DNA of 64,000 nucleotides from Bacteroidota bacterium (GTDB taxonomy: Bacteria; Bacteroidota; Bacteroidia; Chitinophagales; BACL12): contig WGOA01000006.1 of NCBI GenBank assembly GCA_016124275.1, forward strand, positions 1 through 64,000. The letters are read 5' to 3'. The translations under genes were made by a program, and so were the position numbers. Below the pieces are notes generated by a model that was not told the DNA's origin, did not search any database, and saw nothing but the letters and a program-made list of their open reading frames with translations. Each line of letters starts with the position of its first letter. Position 1 is the first letter of the stretch. This document shows, piece after piece, positions 1 through 10,200 of this stretch.

Positions 1-127
1 CAATCGTAATGGGATTGATCTCGTATTGTTGGCCCAATTGGGCTAAGGTCTTGTGACTCCTAACAGCTTCCAAGGCAACCTTGGCCTTAAAGTCTGCGCT
101 GAATTTGCGCCGGGTTTGTTTGTTCAT
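1..127 (-). mobile_element. IS3-family transposase OrfA, N-terminal part (runs off the window)
   Basis: Reading the minus strand from the ATG at 127-125 gives MNKQTRRKFSADFKAKVALE and then a stretch ending in QQYEINPITI. This is the classic IS3/IS911 OrfA helix-turn-helix start (RRKFSxxFKxKVALEAL...LAxxYxIHPxxIxxWK). Only 42 residues lie in the window and the rest, with OrfB, would lie to the left. The element end appears to lie near 173, where the outward sequence starts TGAACC, in line with IS3 members whose ends begin TGA. It sits against a broken RHS gene, so it is a recent or once-active insertion. Family assignment is firm; the exact end is inferred because the other end and the target duplication are outside the window. 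Confidence 0.85.
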
Positions 128-170
128 CGATTAAGTAAATTCTGTGATTTTTTTTAACTTAACCAATGGT

Positions 171-803
171 TCAGGTTTCCGGGAGTGTTACACTTTCGAT
201 GGATTCTACCTTGCCGGAAGGCGTCCAGTTGATGGCTGAAATGTCTTCGGCCACATCGCTGGTTAATTGCCCAATGGCATCGTAGCCATAATTGCCAGAA
301 GCCTGATCACCCAGGTCCGTCACCATCGTGACCCCTGCGGCATCGTCAACGTATTCCAATCTGTTCTGGTAGCCAGTAGCGTAATGGTAGTCCAGATCAT
401 CCATGAAAGTGCCGCTCTGATCCCTGCGTCTGAGTTCGGTAATGTATCCATTGGCGTCGTAGCTGTAAACTTCCGAGTAGTGGTTGATCGGTTCTGTGGC
501 GTTGTCTAACCACTCATTGTTGGTTTCATCCAAATCAACCGAAGAAACCGTCCCGATAAGGCGATTAAGTTGGTCGTACTGGTAGCCCATAACTTGAGGG
601 GCTATGGGAGTGGGACTGGACATTGACGCATTGATGTTCCGCAAGCTAGTGACCATCTGCTGGATGATGCCGTTGAACAAATCCTTGGTGTAGCTCGTTG
701 GATGCTCCTTGAGTCTCCCGGTGCGGTAATCGGCTTCAAAATACCGGTTGGAAGCGAAGTACCTTCTAGTTGCGCTTAACGGCCAAAAGGACTTAACTTT
801 AAA
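171..803 (-). pseudogene. RHS/YD-repeat protein, internal fragment cut by the IS
   Basis: The frame is open from a stop at 804-806 down to 171 with no ATG near its upstream end; the first usable codon is a TTG at 680. The translation carries YD-type repeats: YQYDQLNRLIGT, YSYDANGYITELRR, YGYDAIGQLTSD. These are typical of RHS-family surface or toxin-delivery proteins, which are normally well over 1000 residues, so about 200 residues is a fragment. The last codons (LPET, then TGA) run straight into the presumed IS end, so the IS seems to have removed the C-terminal part, including any toxin tip. The upstream part is also missing after the stop at 804. GC content is lower than in the neighbouring core genes. 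It is very unlikely to be functional. Confidence 0.75.
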
Positions 804-981
804 CTACAGAGCCAAATTGTAGACGTATCGTGCCAATCGCTTTGCAGCGGACCATTGGATGGAAATGCGAGTAGAAAAAAGAAAAATGACGTTGAGCAAC
901 AGCGCCTGGCATCGAAAATTTTTCAGCATTGTTCAAAGACCGTAAAACCAAAAGGGCGCTTGCCTTTCCATTTTAAAAGCC
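804..981. other. Short low-GC spacer without a recognisable gene
   Basis: Between the RHS remnant and the antitoxin-like gene I see no protein with family features. An open frame at 855-1049 overlaps the antitoxin gene in another frame and has no recognisable motif, so I treat it as noise. The stretch probably carries the promoter of the antitoxin gene, but I could not pick out a convincing TAnnTTTG box. Confidence 0.5.
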
Positions 982-1188
982 ATGAAGGTATTATTGGATA
1001 TCAAAGACGACAAGGCAGAATTCATTATCGAACTGCTTCACAATTTTAAGTTTGTGAAAACTAAGCCATTGACACTACGCGCTGCCCAGATGTTGGAAGG
1101 ATTGTGGGAAGCAGTGCAAGAGGTAAACCAAATCAAGGCAGGAAAAAAGAAAGCTCAGCCGCTTAAGGAGTTTTTAAATGAGTTATAA
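982..1188 (+). CDS. Small antitoxin-like protein (partner of a RelE/ParE-type toxin)
   Basis: This 68-residue protein starts MKVLLDIKDDKAEFIIELL and ends PLKEFLNEL. I recognise this pattern (MKVLLDIKDxKAxFxxELLxxxxFVKTKxL) as a small Bacteroidota protein family usually found directly before a RelE/ParE-like toxin that begins MSYKVxIxxxFxREVK. Such proteins have an N-terminal beta-strand and helix for dimerisation and a C-terminal helix that masks the toxin. Here the downstream toxin frame starts at 1178, inside the end of this gene, which is the normal overlapping arrangement, but the toxin is broken. The antitoxin itself looks intact and full length. Its function is inferred from this layout and family resemblance, not from a characterised motif. 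Confidence 0.7.
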   Translation: MKVLLDIKDDKAEFIIELLHNFKFVKTKPLTLRAAQMLEGLWEAVQEVNQIKAGKKKAQPLKEFLNEL

Positions 1189-1382
1189 AGTCTCCATTAT
1201 TGCACCTTTTCGCAGGGAGGTAAAAGCTGGTAAGAAAGTATCATTCGCTAATAAGCAGTCTGGAAGAACTCGGTAGAGAGCTAAGCAACGATCCCAAAAA
1301 AGGTATAGCACTTGGAAACAACTGCTTTAAGATACGACTGGCTATCGTTGATAAAAATTCTCTTCTTAGGTTCATTGAATGA
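1178..1382 (+). pseudogene. Frameshifted, truncated RelE/ParE-family toxin
   Basis: From the ATG at 1178, overlapping the antitoxin stop by 11 bases, the frame reads MSYKVSIIAPFRREVKAG and soon hits a TAG at 1274-1276. In another frame the sequence continues as a recognisable toxin middle: SLEELGRELSNDPKKG, then GNNCFKIRLAI, ending in TGA at 1380-1382. RelE/ParE toxins of this family carry exactly this order (REVKxLxKKYxSLKxD, SLxENPxxGxxLGNNCYKIRLAI, then a C-terminal strand). The segment between REVK and SLEE is shortened and shifted, and the C-terminal strand with its usual catalytic or contact residues is missing. The toxin is therefore dead while the antitoxin survives. Confidence 0.8.
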
Positions 1383-1514
1383 AATATTTATTCCAATTTT
1401 ATTTTATACATACTCTGCCCGAGCCCACGACTACCCCACAATTTTTATCCACACCCCACCACTTAACTCAGGCCATTCTTCCCAACACGAGCCAACGGGA
1501 CGAAACTTGCCCCC

Positions 1515-3068
1515 ATGCTCGTACATCTGCAAAGTGCCGCCCTCAACGGCGTTGACGCCTACCTGATCCGCATTGAAGTGGACGTGGGCAAGGGTGGCCA
1601 ATATTACATGGTTGGTTTGCCGGACAATGCGGTTCGCGAAAGTTGGAAGCGCATGGAAAGTGCCATCCGCTCGCTGGGGCTGGTCATGCCGCGCCAGCGC
1701 ATCATCATCAACCTGGCTCCCGCCGATAAACGCAAACAGGGTTCGGGGTTTGATTTGCCGATGTCGGTGGGCATTCTTGCGGCCTCTGGACAAGTGCCGG
1801 AGGCAGCGGTTCAAGGGGTCCTCTTTCTGGGCGAATTGGCTTTGGACGGCTCGCTGCGGCCCGTTCCCGGGTGCCTGTCTGCGGCGCTATTGGCCCGCGA
1901 AAGCGGCAGCAGGGCATTGATTGTGCCGTTGGCCAATGCCCGGGAGGCTGCGCTGGCGCGTGGACTGGTGGTGCATGGTGCGGCTAACTTGAGGGATGTG
2001 GTGGCGCATTTGCGCGGCGAGACGGTTTTGGAACAGGCTTTTGACCAATTCCCGCTTCCGGAAATTGCCGCAGGACAGGCAATGGGCGGTCAAGATGGCC
2101 TGCCGGACTTTTCCGAAGTGCGCGGGCAGGTGGTTGCTAAAAGGGCGTTAGAAATTGCTGCGGCAGGAGGCCACAACTGCCTGCTCGTAGGCCCACCTGG
2201 GGCTGGAAAAACGATGCTCGCCCGCCGGTTGCCGGGAATTCTTCCCCCGCCCACGCTGGAAGAAGCACTGGAGACCACCCGAATTTACTCGGTGGCCGGA
2301 ATGTTGCCCCCGGGTGGCGGGCTGCTAGCGACCCGGCCCTTTCGCGCGCCGCACCACACGTGCAGCGACGTGGCACTCGTGGGTGGAGGCAGTCCCCCTT
2401 CCCCCGGCGAAGCAACGCTGGCCCACCGCGGGGTGCTGTACCTGGACGAAATGCCGGAATTCCGTCGCAGCGTTTTGGAGGTGCTGCGCCAACCGGTGGA
2501 GGAAGGCAGGATTGCCATTGCGCGGGCACGCTACGCGGTGGAATACCCGGCGGCATTCATGCTCATCGGTTCCATGAATCCCTGCCCTTGCGGGTATGCG
2601 ACACAACATCCCGACAAGGCCTGCATCTGCCATCCGGCGGCTATTCAGCGCTATCGGGGCCGGATTTCCGGGCCGCTCATGGACCGCTTTGACTTGCAGG
2701 TTGACGTACACCCGGTGCCGGTCGCTGAATTGTCGCAGGACTATGCCGGGCCGCCAGGCGAAAACAGCCGCTGCATCCGAGGGCGGGTCATAGCAGCGCG
2801 TCAGCAGCAGTTGCAGCGCTTCGAGGCGCATCCAGGTGTACTTCACAACGCCCGGATGCCCCTGACGCTGCTGCGCAAAGTTTGCCGGCTGGACACATCA
2901 GGGAGTGCGCTCCTACAAACGGCCATGAAACGCCTGCAACTCAGCGCCCGCGGCTACGAGCGCATCCTCAAAGTATCCCGCACCATCGCTGACCTGGACA
3001 GCAGCCCGAACATCCAGGTGGAACACCTGGCGGAGGCCGTTCAGTACCGAAGCCTGGACCGGGGGTGA
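1515..3068 (+). CDS. YifB/ComM-family Mg-chelatase-like AAA+ ATPase
   Basis: This is a 517-residue protein of the YifB/ComM family. The N-terminal third (about 1-170) is the ChlI-like domain with the family start LVHLQSAALNGVDAY and the LPMSVGILAASGQV segment. The AAA+ core follows, with Walker A GPPGAGKT at 226-233, a Walker B LYLDEMPEF at about 308-316 and the family-specific NPCPCG at 355-360. The C-terminal Mg-chelatase helical domain carries LSARGYERILKVSRTIADL near the end. ComM in Haemophilus and Vibrio is a hexameric helicase that promotes branch migration during natural transformation. Most bacteria keep a copy as housekeeping. Length is normal. Nothing in the neighbourhood points to a competence operon, and the gene stands alone against the convergent glycosyltransferase gene. 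Confidence 0.93.
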   Translation: MLVHLQSAALNGVDAYLIRIEVDVGKGGQYYMVGLPDNAVRESWKRMESAIRSLGLVMPRQRIIINLAPADKRKQGSGFDLPMSVGILAASGQVPEAAVQGVLFLGELALDGSLRPVPGCLSAALLARESGSRALIVPLANAREAALARGLVVHGAANLRDVVAHLRGETVLEQAFDQFPLPEIAAGQAMGGQDGLPDFSEVRGQVVAKRALEIAAAGGHNCLLVGPPGAGKTMLARRLPGILPPPTLEEALETTRIYSVAGMLPPGGGLLATRPFRAPHHTCSDVALVGGGSPPSPGEATLAHRGVLYLDEMPEFRRSVLEVLRQPVEEGRIAIARARYAVEYPAAFMLIGSMNPCPCGYATQHPDKACICHPAAIQRYRGRISGPLMDRFDLQVDVHPVPVAELSQDYAGPPGENSRCIRGRVIAARQQQLQRFEAHPGVLHNARMPLTLLRKVCRLDTSGSALLQTAMKRLQLSARGYERILKVSRTIADLDSSPNIQVEHLAEAVQYRSLDRG

Positions 3069-3123
3069 GGGGGGTGAGGGTTGAGCCCAGGAGTTGAGCG
3101 AGGGAGGTGAGCGGAGGAGCCGA

Positions 3124-4758
3124 CTAGGGAACATCCAACACCGTTACGCCGCGCAGCTGGGGCCAGGCGTGCAGGTTTTCGCCGGCATGATTCAACACAA
3201 GGTTCGTCCGTCCCGGCTCCAAAGCATCCCAGACGCTGTCCTGGGGCACCCAGTCATAGGCCGTAACCCCGGTGTGAAACATGAGCTCTATTGGCCGGCG
3301 GGCGTTAAAGACCACCGTAAGCGCTCCGGGGGAATGGTTCAAGTACGCATGCACAAGGTCCACTTCCGTCATCCAGTCGGCTGGTTGACCATAAGATTCT
3401 TTCAAAAATCCAACTTCATGCGCCATATCCAATAACGCCCAACCCAGAAACGCCAACGTGAGTGCCTTACGAAACAAAGCTGATCGAATCGGTTGAAAGA
3501 CTCCTCTGCCCTGCCACAGATCGTCCAGCAGTACGGCAACGGCCAGCCAGCAAACCGGTGCTATCGGCAACATGTACAACCGCATTTTAGTGGCGGCCAG
3601 CGTAAACACCAACAACGGCAGCATCCACCATGCTGCTAAACCTGCGCGGATCCAACGGCCTGATGGGGTCCGGTCCGGCTGCCCTCGCTGCTTCGCAAGA
3701 TCCTCTGCCGCCGCGGGTCCTGCCACCGCGGTCCTTGCATAAGAATCCTTATGCCAGGACCGAAACAGCAACCAAAGCAAGGCCGGAAAACACCACCACC
3801 CAAACATTTGCTCCATGCGGCTGAAGTGGTAAACCCAATCGTGCTTATGCCCCTCTAATGGTTCAACGAGATGACGAAAATTGTAAGCCGATTCCCAGAC
3901 GGCCTCCAGGGGGAAATGCTTTTGCGTGTACTGCTGCCAAAACCAGGCCGCAGCGAGTACGGCTGCACTCAGCAACGCTAGTTGCAGCGCGGGGAGACGC
4001 AAAACCTTCGCCCGATGTTGACCCTGCCCCCAACGAAAAAACACGGCAACTGCCACAACCGGCAACAGGAACAACGCCGTGAGCCACTTGGTGTACACGG
4101 CCAGGCAAAGTGCCAGCGCAAAACCAGCGGCACGGTACCACGCGGGCTGCCGCGCAAATGCCAGACCGGCCCAACCCGCCAACGCCAGAAAGAACACGAA
4201 CGCCATGTCCACGTGATCGGTTGCAATACGTCCGGCAGGCAATTCCACCATAATACCGGATATGGAAACCAAAAACGCTGTCCACAACCCAACGCGCGCT
4301 GAAACCAACCAACGCCCAAACCCGAACATGACCGCGATCAGCGCAGTAGAAAACAGCAAAGAAGGTAACCGGAGGGCAAACAGGTTCACGCCAAACAACT
4401 GCATTGATCCGGCCATGATCCAAAGCGCGAGTGGCGGTTTGTGCAGCCAGTACTGGTTGAAGGTCCAGTCGCGGTAATCGTAGGGTAAAGCCGGGTCCGC
4501 GTAGAGCATCGGCACCAGTGGTTGTGCCATCATGTTTCGGGCTACCAGGGCGTGATAGCGCTCGTCCCATGGCTGGAGAAAGGGCTCCGCAGCTACCGTA
4601 TGCAAGCGCAGGCAAAAACCCAGACCGACGACCGCCACCAACGCTAGACCAGTCCGGCCGCTAAAAGCCAAGGCCCCCGCTACCACAACCAGCAAAGCTG
4701 CCAAACTCAAGAGCAGCATTCCTGTTGTCGGATGCGTTAAAACTGGATGCATAGGCAA
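3124..4758 (-). CDS. GT39/ArnT-type membrane glycosyltransferase
   Basis: A 544-residue polytopic membrane protein with about 11-13 hydrophobic segments. Near the N-terminus, after the first transmembrane helix, it has the catalytic-loop pair D65-E66 in PWDERYHAL, and further on the HKPPL motif at 106-110. Both are hallmarks of the ArnT/protein O-mannosyltransferase (GT39) fold, which transfers a sugar from a polyprenyl-phosphate donor on the outer face of the inner membrane. The substrate could be lipid A, a glycan or a protein and cannot be read from the sequence. The C-terminal segment after the last helix is short and periplasmic. It is convergent with the YifB gene and separated from the next gene upstream by a strong hairpin at 4781-4811. 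Confidence 0.85.
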   Translation of the reverse strand: MPMHPVLTHPTTGMLLLSLAALLVVVAGALAFSGRTGLALVAVVGLGFCLRLHTVAAEPFLQPWDERYHALVARNMMAQPLVPMLYADPALPYDYRDWTFNQYWLHKPPLALWIMAGSMQLFGVNLFALRLPSLLFSTALIAVMFGFGRWLVSARVGLWTAFLVSISGIMVELPAGRIATDHVDMAFVFFLALAGWAGLAFARQPAWYRAAGFALALCLAVYTKWLTALFLLPVVAVAVFFRWGQGQHRAKVLRLPALQLALLSAAVLAAAWFWQQYTQKHFPLEAVWESAYNFRHLVEPLEGHKHDWVYHFSRMEQMFGWWCFPALLWLLFRSWHKDSYARTAVAGPAAAEDLAKQRGQPDRTPSGRWIRAGLAAWWMLPLLVFTLAATKMRLYMLPIAPVCWLAVAVLLDDLWQGRGVFQPIRSALFRKALTLAFLGWALLDMAHEVGFLKESYGQPADWMTEVDLVHAYLNHSPGALTVVFNARRPIELMFHTGVTAYDWVPQDSVWDALEPGRTNLVLNHAGENLHAWPQLRGVTVLDVP

Positions 4759-4780
4759 CCCGAAAATAGGCGCAATAAAC

Positions 4781-4811
4781 GAAAGCCGGCTCCTGAGAGG
4801 AACCGGCTTTC
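4781..4811 (-). terminator. Hairpin terminator downstream of the PLD-like gene
   Basis: Nine-base arms GAAAGCCGG and CCGGCTTTC enclose an inner TCCT/AGGA pairing with a GAG loop. On the minus strand the hairpin is followed by GTTTATT, a modest T-rich tail. It lies between the 3' end of the PLD-like gene (4902) and the start of the glycosyltransferase gene (4758), so it most likely ends the former transcript. Confidence 0.65.
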
Positions 4812-4901
4812 GGAGATACAGATTTAATATACAATCAAACTACCTAGGACGCGATCAACGTGTCGAGGCTGCGCAAGCAAAGCTCGTTCGCCGCTCTGCG
4901 T

Positions 4902-7145
4902 TTAGCGACTCAACGCCACCCGACCGCTGAAGATGCGCGTGGCTGATTCGGCACGTACCAGGTATAGGCCGGCAGGCGCATCGCTCAGATCAAGCTCAAC
5001 CGCCGTGCCGTCTGCCGGGCGAACACTGCTGTGCACCTGGCGACCGCTCAGGTCCATGACGGTCACCGTTACATCACCGCGCAGGCCAATAGGCAGCGTG
5101 AGCGTCACCACGCCCGTTGTCGGGTTGGGCCAAAGGTTCAGCCCTTCGATCGTCACGCCGTTGATGCCGATAGGCTCCGCCAGCTTACAATCTTCGGGAG
5201 TGGTAGCAAAGTTTACGCCACCGTTATCTTTAAAGCGCTGCAAGAACTCCTGGTAGTAGAGGTTAGCGATGGTATCGTCGTGGATGACCAGGAAGTTTTC
5301 GTCACTCCGCGAGGTGCCGTTGGTGGTCCAATTGCCGGAGCCGATAATGACCATCGGGTCTTTGGCGGGGCACTGGGCATCCACAATAGCGTATTTGTGG
5401 TGGAAGAGGTTGGGTTGGTTTTCAAGGAATAAGTTCGGGCCCAAAGCCGAACGCAGCACCGTCCATTGTACTGCTGAAGTGTCAATGTCTTCGATGAGTG
5501 CTGCACCGTAAGCGCCCCCGGCAACCGCGTCTTCCACGGCGTAGCTCAGGTTGAAACGCGTCCAGTTGTAAATGGCCATATGCACATCGTTGTCTGTGGT
5601 GAGCAGCTTTTCGATGATGCGATTTTCTGCGGCGTCAGAGCCGCTGAAGAATAATTCCACTTCTTTTCCATCAATGATGAATTGCGTGGGTGTATTAGCC
5701 TGCTTCTCCGGACCCCACTTGCCGCTGAACATTTCTTCAAACTCCAGGCGGTATGCGCGAGCCAGGCTTTGGTCCTGCACCACGATGATGTTGTTGGGGT
5801 CAACCAGCAATTGGTTGTCTGTCCAGTTGGTGGAGCCGGTCAGCACCATGGGCTTGTTCGGGTCGGCATGGTTGGCGTCCACCACAACAAACTTGTTGTG
5901 CATCAAGCCGTAAAAACCACCGGAGGGAGCCATACCCGAAGGCGATGTTTTCTTGTTGGTAAAGCCAATGTCAATGATCGAATACGCGCTGGCATTCACG
6001 CCATTGTCGGCTACCAAACGCACTACGACGCCCCGGTCATACGCCGCATTAATGGCGTCCACCATGCCGTTGTCGTTGTCCAGGTTGTAGATAGCGATGT
6101 CGAGTGTTTGCTCCGCGGCATCAATGACAGCAATGATCGAGTCGTCAAAGGTCTGGTTGAGGAACGTGGCATTAACACCGGACGACACAGAATTGTCCAC
6201 GGGGTTGTTAAACCACACGCGAATGTCACCCGAGCTGTTGGACACGGTGGCCATCGTCACCACGTTGCTGAACGAAGTATCATTGGTAGCGCTCACGCTC
6301 GCGGCCTGCACAAAGTACAGCGTGCCCGCAGTCAGGCCCGTCAGGTCCTGGGTGTGGGTTGTGGTCAAGGTGCTGCTGCTGGCCACTAAGCCCAAGCCAG
6401 GCGTGGTACCATAATAAATGATCGTGTTGCCATCTTGCAAGGTCTCAAACGTAACCGTGAAACTGGTCTTAGCCAGGTTGGTTTGAAAAGGGCCTGCGCT
6501 GATGATCGGCGGGTTTCCCGGGGGAACCAGGTCCGTCAGAAAACGCGGCAGCAATTGGTAACCCGTAGTTGGCGACGATGCACTAAACTGCGACATGATG
6601 CCAATGATGTCCACCGGATCGGTAGGAATGGCAGAGCCCGCAATGTCCGTGGTGCCGTTTACTCGCACTACGGCGGCACCGGCAGCATCGGTAATGTTGT
6701 AGTTGGCCGAACCGGCGCTGAATGCACCGGTACTCGTGAAGGAACACGACGGAATTCGAACCAAACGGCCTTCGTACGCCTCCGCGAAACCCGTGGCCGT
6801 AGTCAAAGTGATAGGCGCGGGCAGCGGATTGCCGCTGTTCAGCACCGTCATGGAGGTAGTCGGACTGATCTCCAGCAGGTTGTTGAACGACAACAGCGGG
6901 CCGCTGACCAGAATGGAATCACCGATGGCAATGTCGCCAGCGATGGCGAAATCGTACACGCCGATGCCGGCCGTGTTGTCCTGGATGTAGCGGATCACTC
7001 CCAGTTCTTCGTCGTTGGTCACGATGCCTTTCACGGTCACATTGGTTCCGAGGGGCAAGGCGCGGGCGGCCGCAATGGTAATCTGTGCCGAAACCGCTTG
7101 GGAAACAGCGATCAGGGCAACAAGCAATAAGGCATTTAAACGCAT
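4902..7145 (-). CDS. Secreted phospholipase-D-like protein with T9SS sorting domain
   Basis: A 747-residue secreted protein. It has a signal peptide (MRLNALLLVALIAVSQAVSA). Residues 20-210 form an OB-like region of the DUF5689/YhcR type (TVKGIVTNDEELGVIRYIQD), followed by a fibronectin-III-like segment to about 300. Two phospholipase D half-sites follow: H-N-K-F-x3-D near residue 415 with GSTNWTD behind it, and H-H-K-Y-x2-D near 581 with GSGNWTT. Together they form the paired active site of the PLD superfamily, which includes phospholipases and Nuc/BfiI-type nucleases. A T9SS type A sorting domain starts at LWPNPTTG (about 673). The OB-like domain makes an extracellular nuclease as plausible as a lipase; I cannot separate the two. 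It is likely monocistronic, ended by the hairpin at 4781. Confidence 0.88.
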   Translation of the reverse strand: MRLNALLLVALIAVSQAVSAQITIAAARALPLGTNVTVKGIVTNDEELGVIRYIQDNTAGIGVYDFAIAGDIAIGDSILVSGPLLSFNNLLEISPTTSMTVLNSGNPLPAPITLTTATGFAEAYEGRLVRIPSCSFTSTGAFSAGSANYNITDAAGAAVVRVNGTTDIAGSAIPTDPVDIIGIMSQFSASSPTTGYQLLPRFLTDLVPPGNPPIISAGPFQTNLAKTSFTVTFETLQDGNTIIYYGTTPGLGLVASSSTLTTTHTQDLTGLTAGTLYFVQAASVSATNDTSFSNVVTMATVSNSSGDIRVWFNNPVDNSVSSGVNATFLNQTFDDSIIAVIDAAEQTLDIAIYNLDNDNGMVDAINAAYDRGVVVRLVADNGVNASAYSIIDIGFTNKKTSPSGMAPSGGFYGLMHNKFVVVDANHADPNKPMVLTGSTNWTDNQLLVDPNNIIVVQDQSLARAYRLEFEEMFSGKWGPEKQANTPTQFIIDGKEVELFFSGSDAAENRIIEKLLTTDNDVHMAIYNWTRFNLSYAVEDAVAGGAYGAALIEDIDTSAVQWTVLRSALGPNLFLENQPNLFHHKYAIVDAQCPAKDPMVIIGSGNWTTNGTSRSDENFLVIHDDTIANLYYQEFLQRFKDNGGVNFATTPEDCKLAEPIGINGVTIEGLNLWPNPTTGVVTLTLPIGLRGDVTVTVMDLSGRQVHSSVRPADGTAVELDLSDAPAGLYLVRAESATRIFSGRVALSR

Positions 7146-7263
7146 GGCTTCAGGAGGTTTGGGTTCACCCGTAATTCCAGGTGAAAGGGCAAAAATAAAG
7201 GTTCACACGGGCACTTTGTGGAAAAGTGCCGTTTTTGAATCATTGTTTAGCTCGGTCGAAGGG

Positions 7264-10200
7264 CTACTGTTTCGCAACACGGCTGATCTGAACGTCGTTG
7301 GCCCCTTGGAGGCGAAGCAAGTATGTTCCCTGCGGCAACGCGCTGATATCAAGTCCGAAGCTTTGTACACCCGCCTGTAAATCAAGCGTTTGCCGCAGCA
7401 CTTCCACGCCAGTAAGGTTGAACAAACTCACTTGGTAAAGACCATCTCGCGACACATGACCCGACCATTGGAGCAATCCGCTGGTTGGGTTTGGCCAAAT
7501 GGAAGCGGATACGGAACCAGCGTTTTGTCCGCGCTGAATGGCCACAACTTGGGTTAAAGCATCGCTGCCATCAAAATCAGTCTGCCGCAAGCGGTAGTAG
7601 GACGTTCCATTCAGCGGTTGGTCATCAAAAACACGGTAGGCTTGTGGCTCGGTGGTGGTGCCGGCACCTGGAACTTTCAGAAATTTCTGAAAGTTCAATC
7701 CATCCGCGCTGCGCTCTACGGTGAAGTAGTCGCTGTTCAATTCTGTTGCCGTTGCCCAGCTCACTTCAACCTGTTCCCCGGCATTCTGTGCCTCAAACGT
7801 GATGATCTCCACGGGGAGCGGGGTGCCGCCGCCTGCCGGAGCAAAGTCCGAGAAGCCGGTGTAGCCAAGACCTGGAATGTTAAACCAGGAGCCAACACTG
7901 CAAACGTCGCCAAGGAGCGCATTATCCGTCCAACCGGAATAACAGGGCAGTGCCAGACTGGTGCATCCACCGCTGCCGCTTGGTGCTTTAAGCGAGCGGT
8001 ACTGTCCTGTAGTGGTGGGATTCAGGATTTCGTTGTCAGCGTTGTGGTGCAGGTAAATATCGTACTCCACGGCAGGGCCGCTCAGGCTCCACCACCCTTC
8101 GCCCGCCATCTCACTGTAAGCGACCGTATTGACAATGCCGGCTGCGGCACAAGTACCGTCTGGCAAAATCGTATCGACAGTAATCCCACCGATAGCGCCA
8201 GAAACGAACTGTGCGGAAACCTTGCCCGTTGCTCCGCCAGTGCGCACCAGCGTTACAGGGTTGTACAACTCTGTACCATTACCCACCGGGAAAATGTAGG
8301 TGTCTGTGGCATTTACCTCACGCGCCAGCACACCGTTAATGTAACGATCGTTGTCGTAAACTCCATCCACGGTATTGACCGCCTCATACCCCGTGATTGC
8401 TGCAACAGGATCTGGGTTGAGCAGGTACAATTCATTCGCGTCGGTTACCACCGTTCCCCCGCAAAGGAATTCCAAACTACCCGCAACACGAACATCGTCA
8501 TCCAACGACACGATCCGTTGGTAGGGTTTGTCGAGTTTGATGGAATAAAAACTCTCTTCTGCAGCAACTGTGCTGATGGTTTGCGTGCCGCTGCCAACAA
8601 ACACTACAAGCCCTTCGCCTTCTTCAAAGGCAGCCGTACCGCTGGTGTTGGTCCAATTGCCGCTCAAACGAATGGTACCGTCTGGCGTAGATGAAGTTCC
8701 ATTGTTCATATCAAGCGTCCCGCCTGTAATGGTCAAGTTGCCGCTAATGTCCAGCCGGTTGCTGGCAGAACCTTCCAAACGGAGCACATTGCCGTTGAGC
8801 GTTACATTGGCCGCATGGGCAATTCCGCTAAAATCCGAGGCAAACGCTGCTGTAGCATCAACAACGGCCGGACTCAATGCTCCAGTGTTAATGGTCACAT
8901 TAACATTAGCAGTTGGAACAATATTAGAATTCCAATTCTGACAATTGAACCAGTTGTCGTCCACATCTCCTTGCCAGATGGCATTGACGGTGCTGTTGTC
9001 GATAACAATGGAATCAGGCAGGTTGTTGCTGCTGTTGTAGTCCGAGCAGCCAGTATAGGGTGTCCAGTTGGCAGTGTTCTGGAGACGCGAGATCCATTCA
9101 GGTTGGCTGGCGGTGCTCAGGTCGCCATCATAGGCAAAATAATCTGTTGATGAACTGGAAGGTTCCTGGCTGATGCAGGTCACAGAGGGGTGCAGATCAC
9201 TTTGTTGGGTGCCACCGTCGGCTGACCAGGTCGTTCGGCTATTGAAACCAAAGATGACCCTCCCGGAGTAGGTCGCGTTGTGATCCCCGGTTGCTCCGCC
9301 GTTTGACCAGGTTCCGCCTTGCATCAGGAACATCTGGTCGCCCCCATCGTTCATGTTCATGGAGGTGATAGTGACAGTTGGTAAATTAAGGTCCGTAAAA
9401 CTCCAGTTGTTGTCAGCAAGACCACCAACGGTCAAGCCCGTATAGATGGGACCGGAATTCCGGAATTGAATGGTGAAAACCTGACCTGCGCGTATTGTTG
9501 AAGTGGTGCGGGTAATGCGGACCGTGCCCTCCGTATCCCCAAAACGGTTTGCCGTGGTTCGCTGCCAACCGTTATCCGTGATGTCAAAACTGGCACCGAC
9601 TGGAATGTCGCGGAACGCAACAAAGCTTATGACGTCATCACCGGTAGCACCACCGCAGGAAGTTCCATTGTTGGTATTCACGCCAATAACCATCAAGTCG
9701 CCCGGTGACAAATTGAATGCTCCTGATGCCGAACCAACCACTACCCCATTGCTCCAGTTAGTGCCGTAACGGGTGAATGCTTTGAAAAAATAGGTCACGC
9801 CATCTGTAAGGCCCGAAACTACGGTCGAAGTGCCGCTTCCATTATACACTACTTCGCCACATTCAAAAGGCGTGCCGGCTCCGCAGGTACCGGCCACATA
9901 GGCCGAGCCAGCACCAATGGGCGTGCTGGAGCCAAAACTGCTGGAAGTGCACATGACAATCAGGACAGCGTCCGAACAACCTGGCGTTGTCCATGATAAA
10001 CTCACTGAACCTGAACCAGGCATTGCAGCAAAGTCCAAGACTTCATTTGGCAACTGATCCATGACCAGATTACTGCCGTTGTTGCTGCCGTTGACGACGG
10101 GATTGCTGGAAACAACCCGGATTCGGTACCCGCTGCCCGCCATGGTGGCACCTGGAATGTTGGCGCTCACGGCTCCACTCGGGTCAGTTCCGGAAAGTGA

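Noticed and set aside
855..1049. Small plus-strand frame overlapping the antitoxin-like gene
   Set aside because: Different frame from the recognisable antitoxin, lysine/arginine-rich without any motif.
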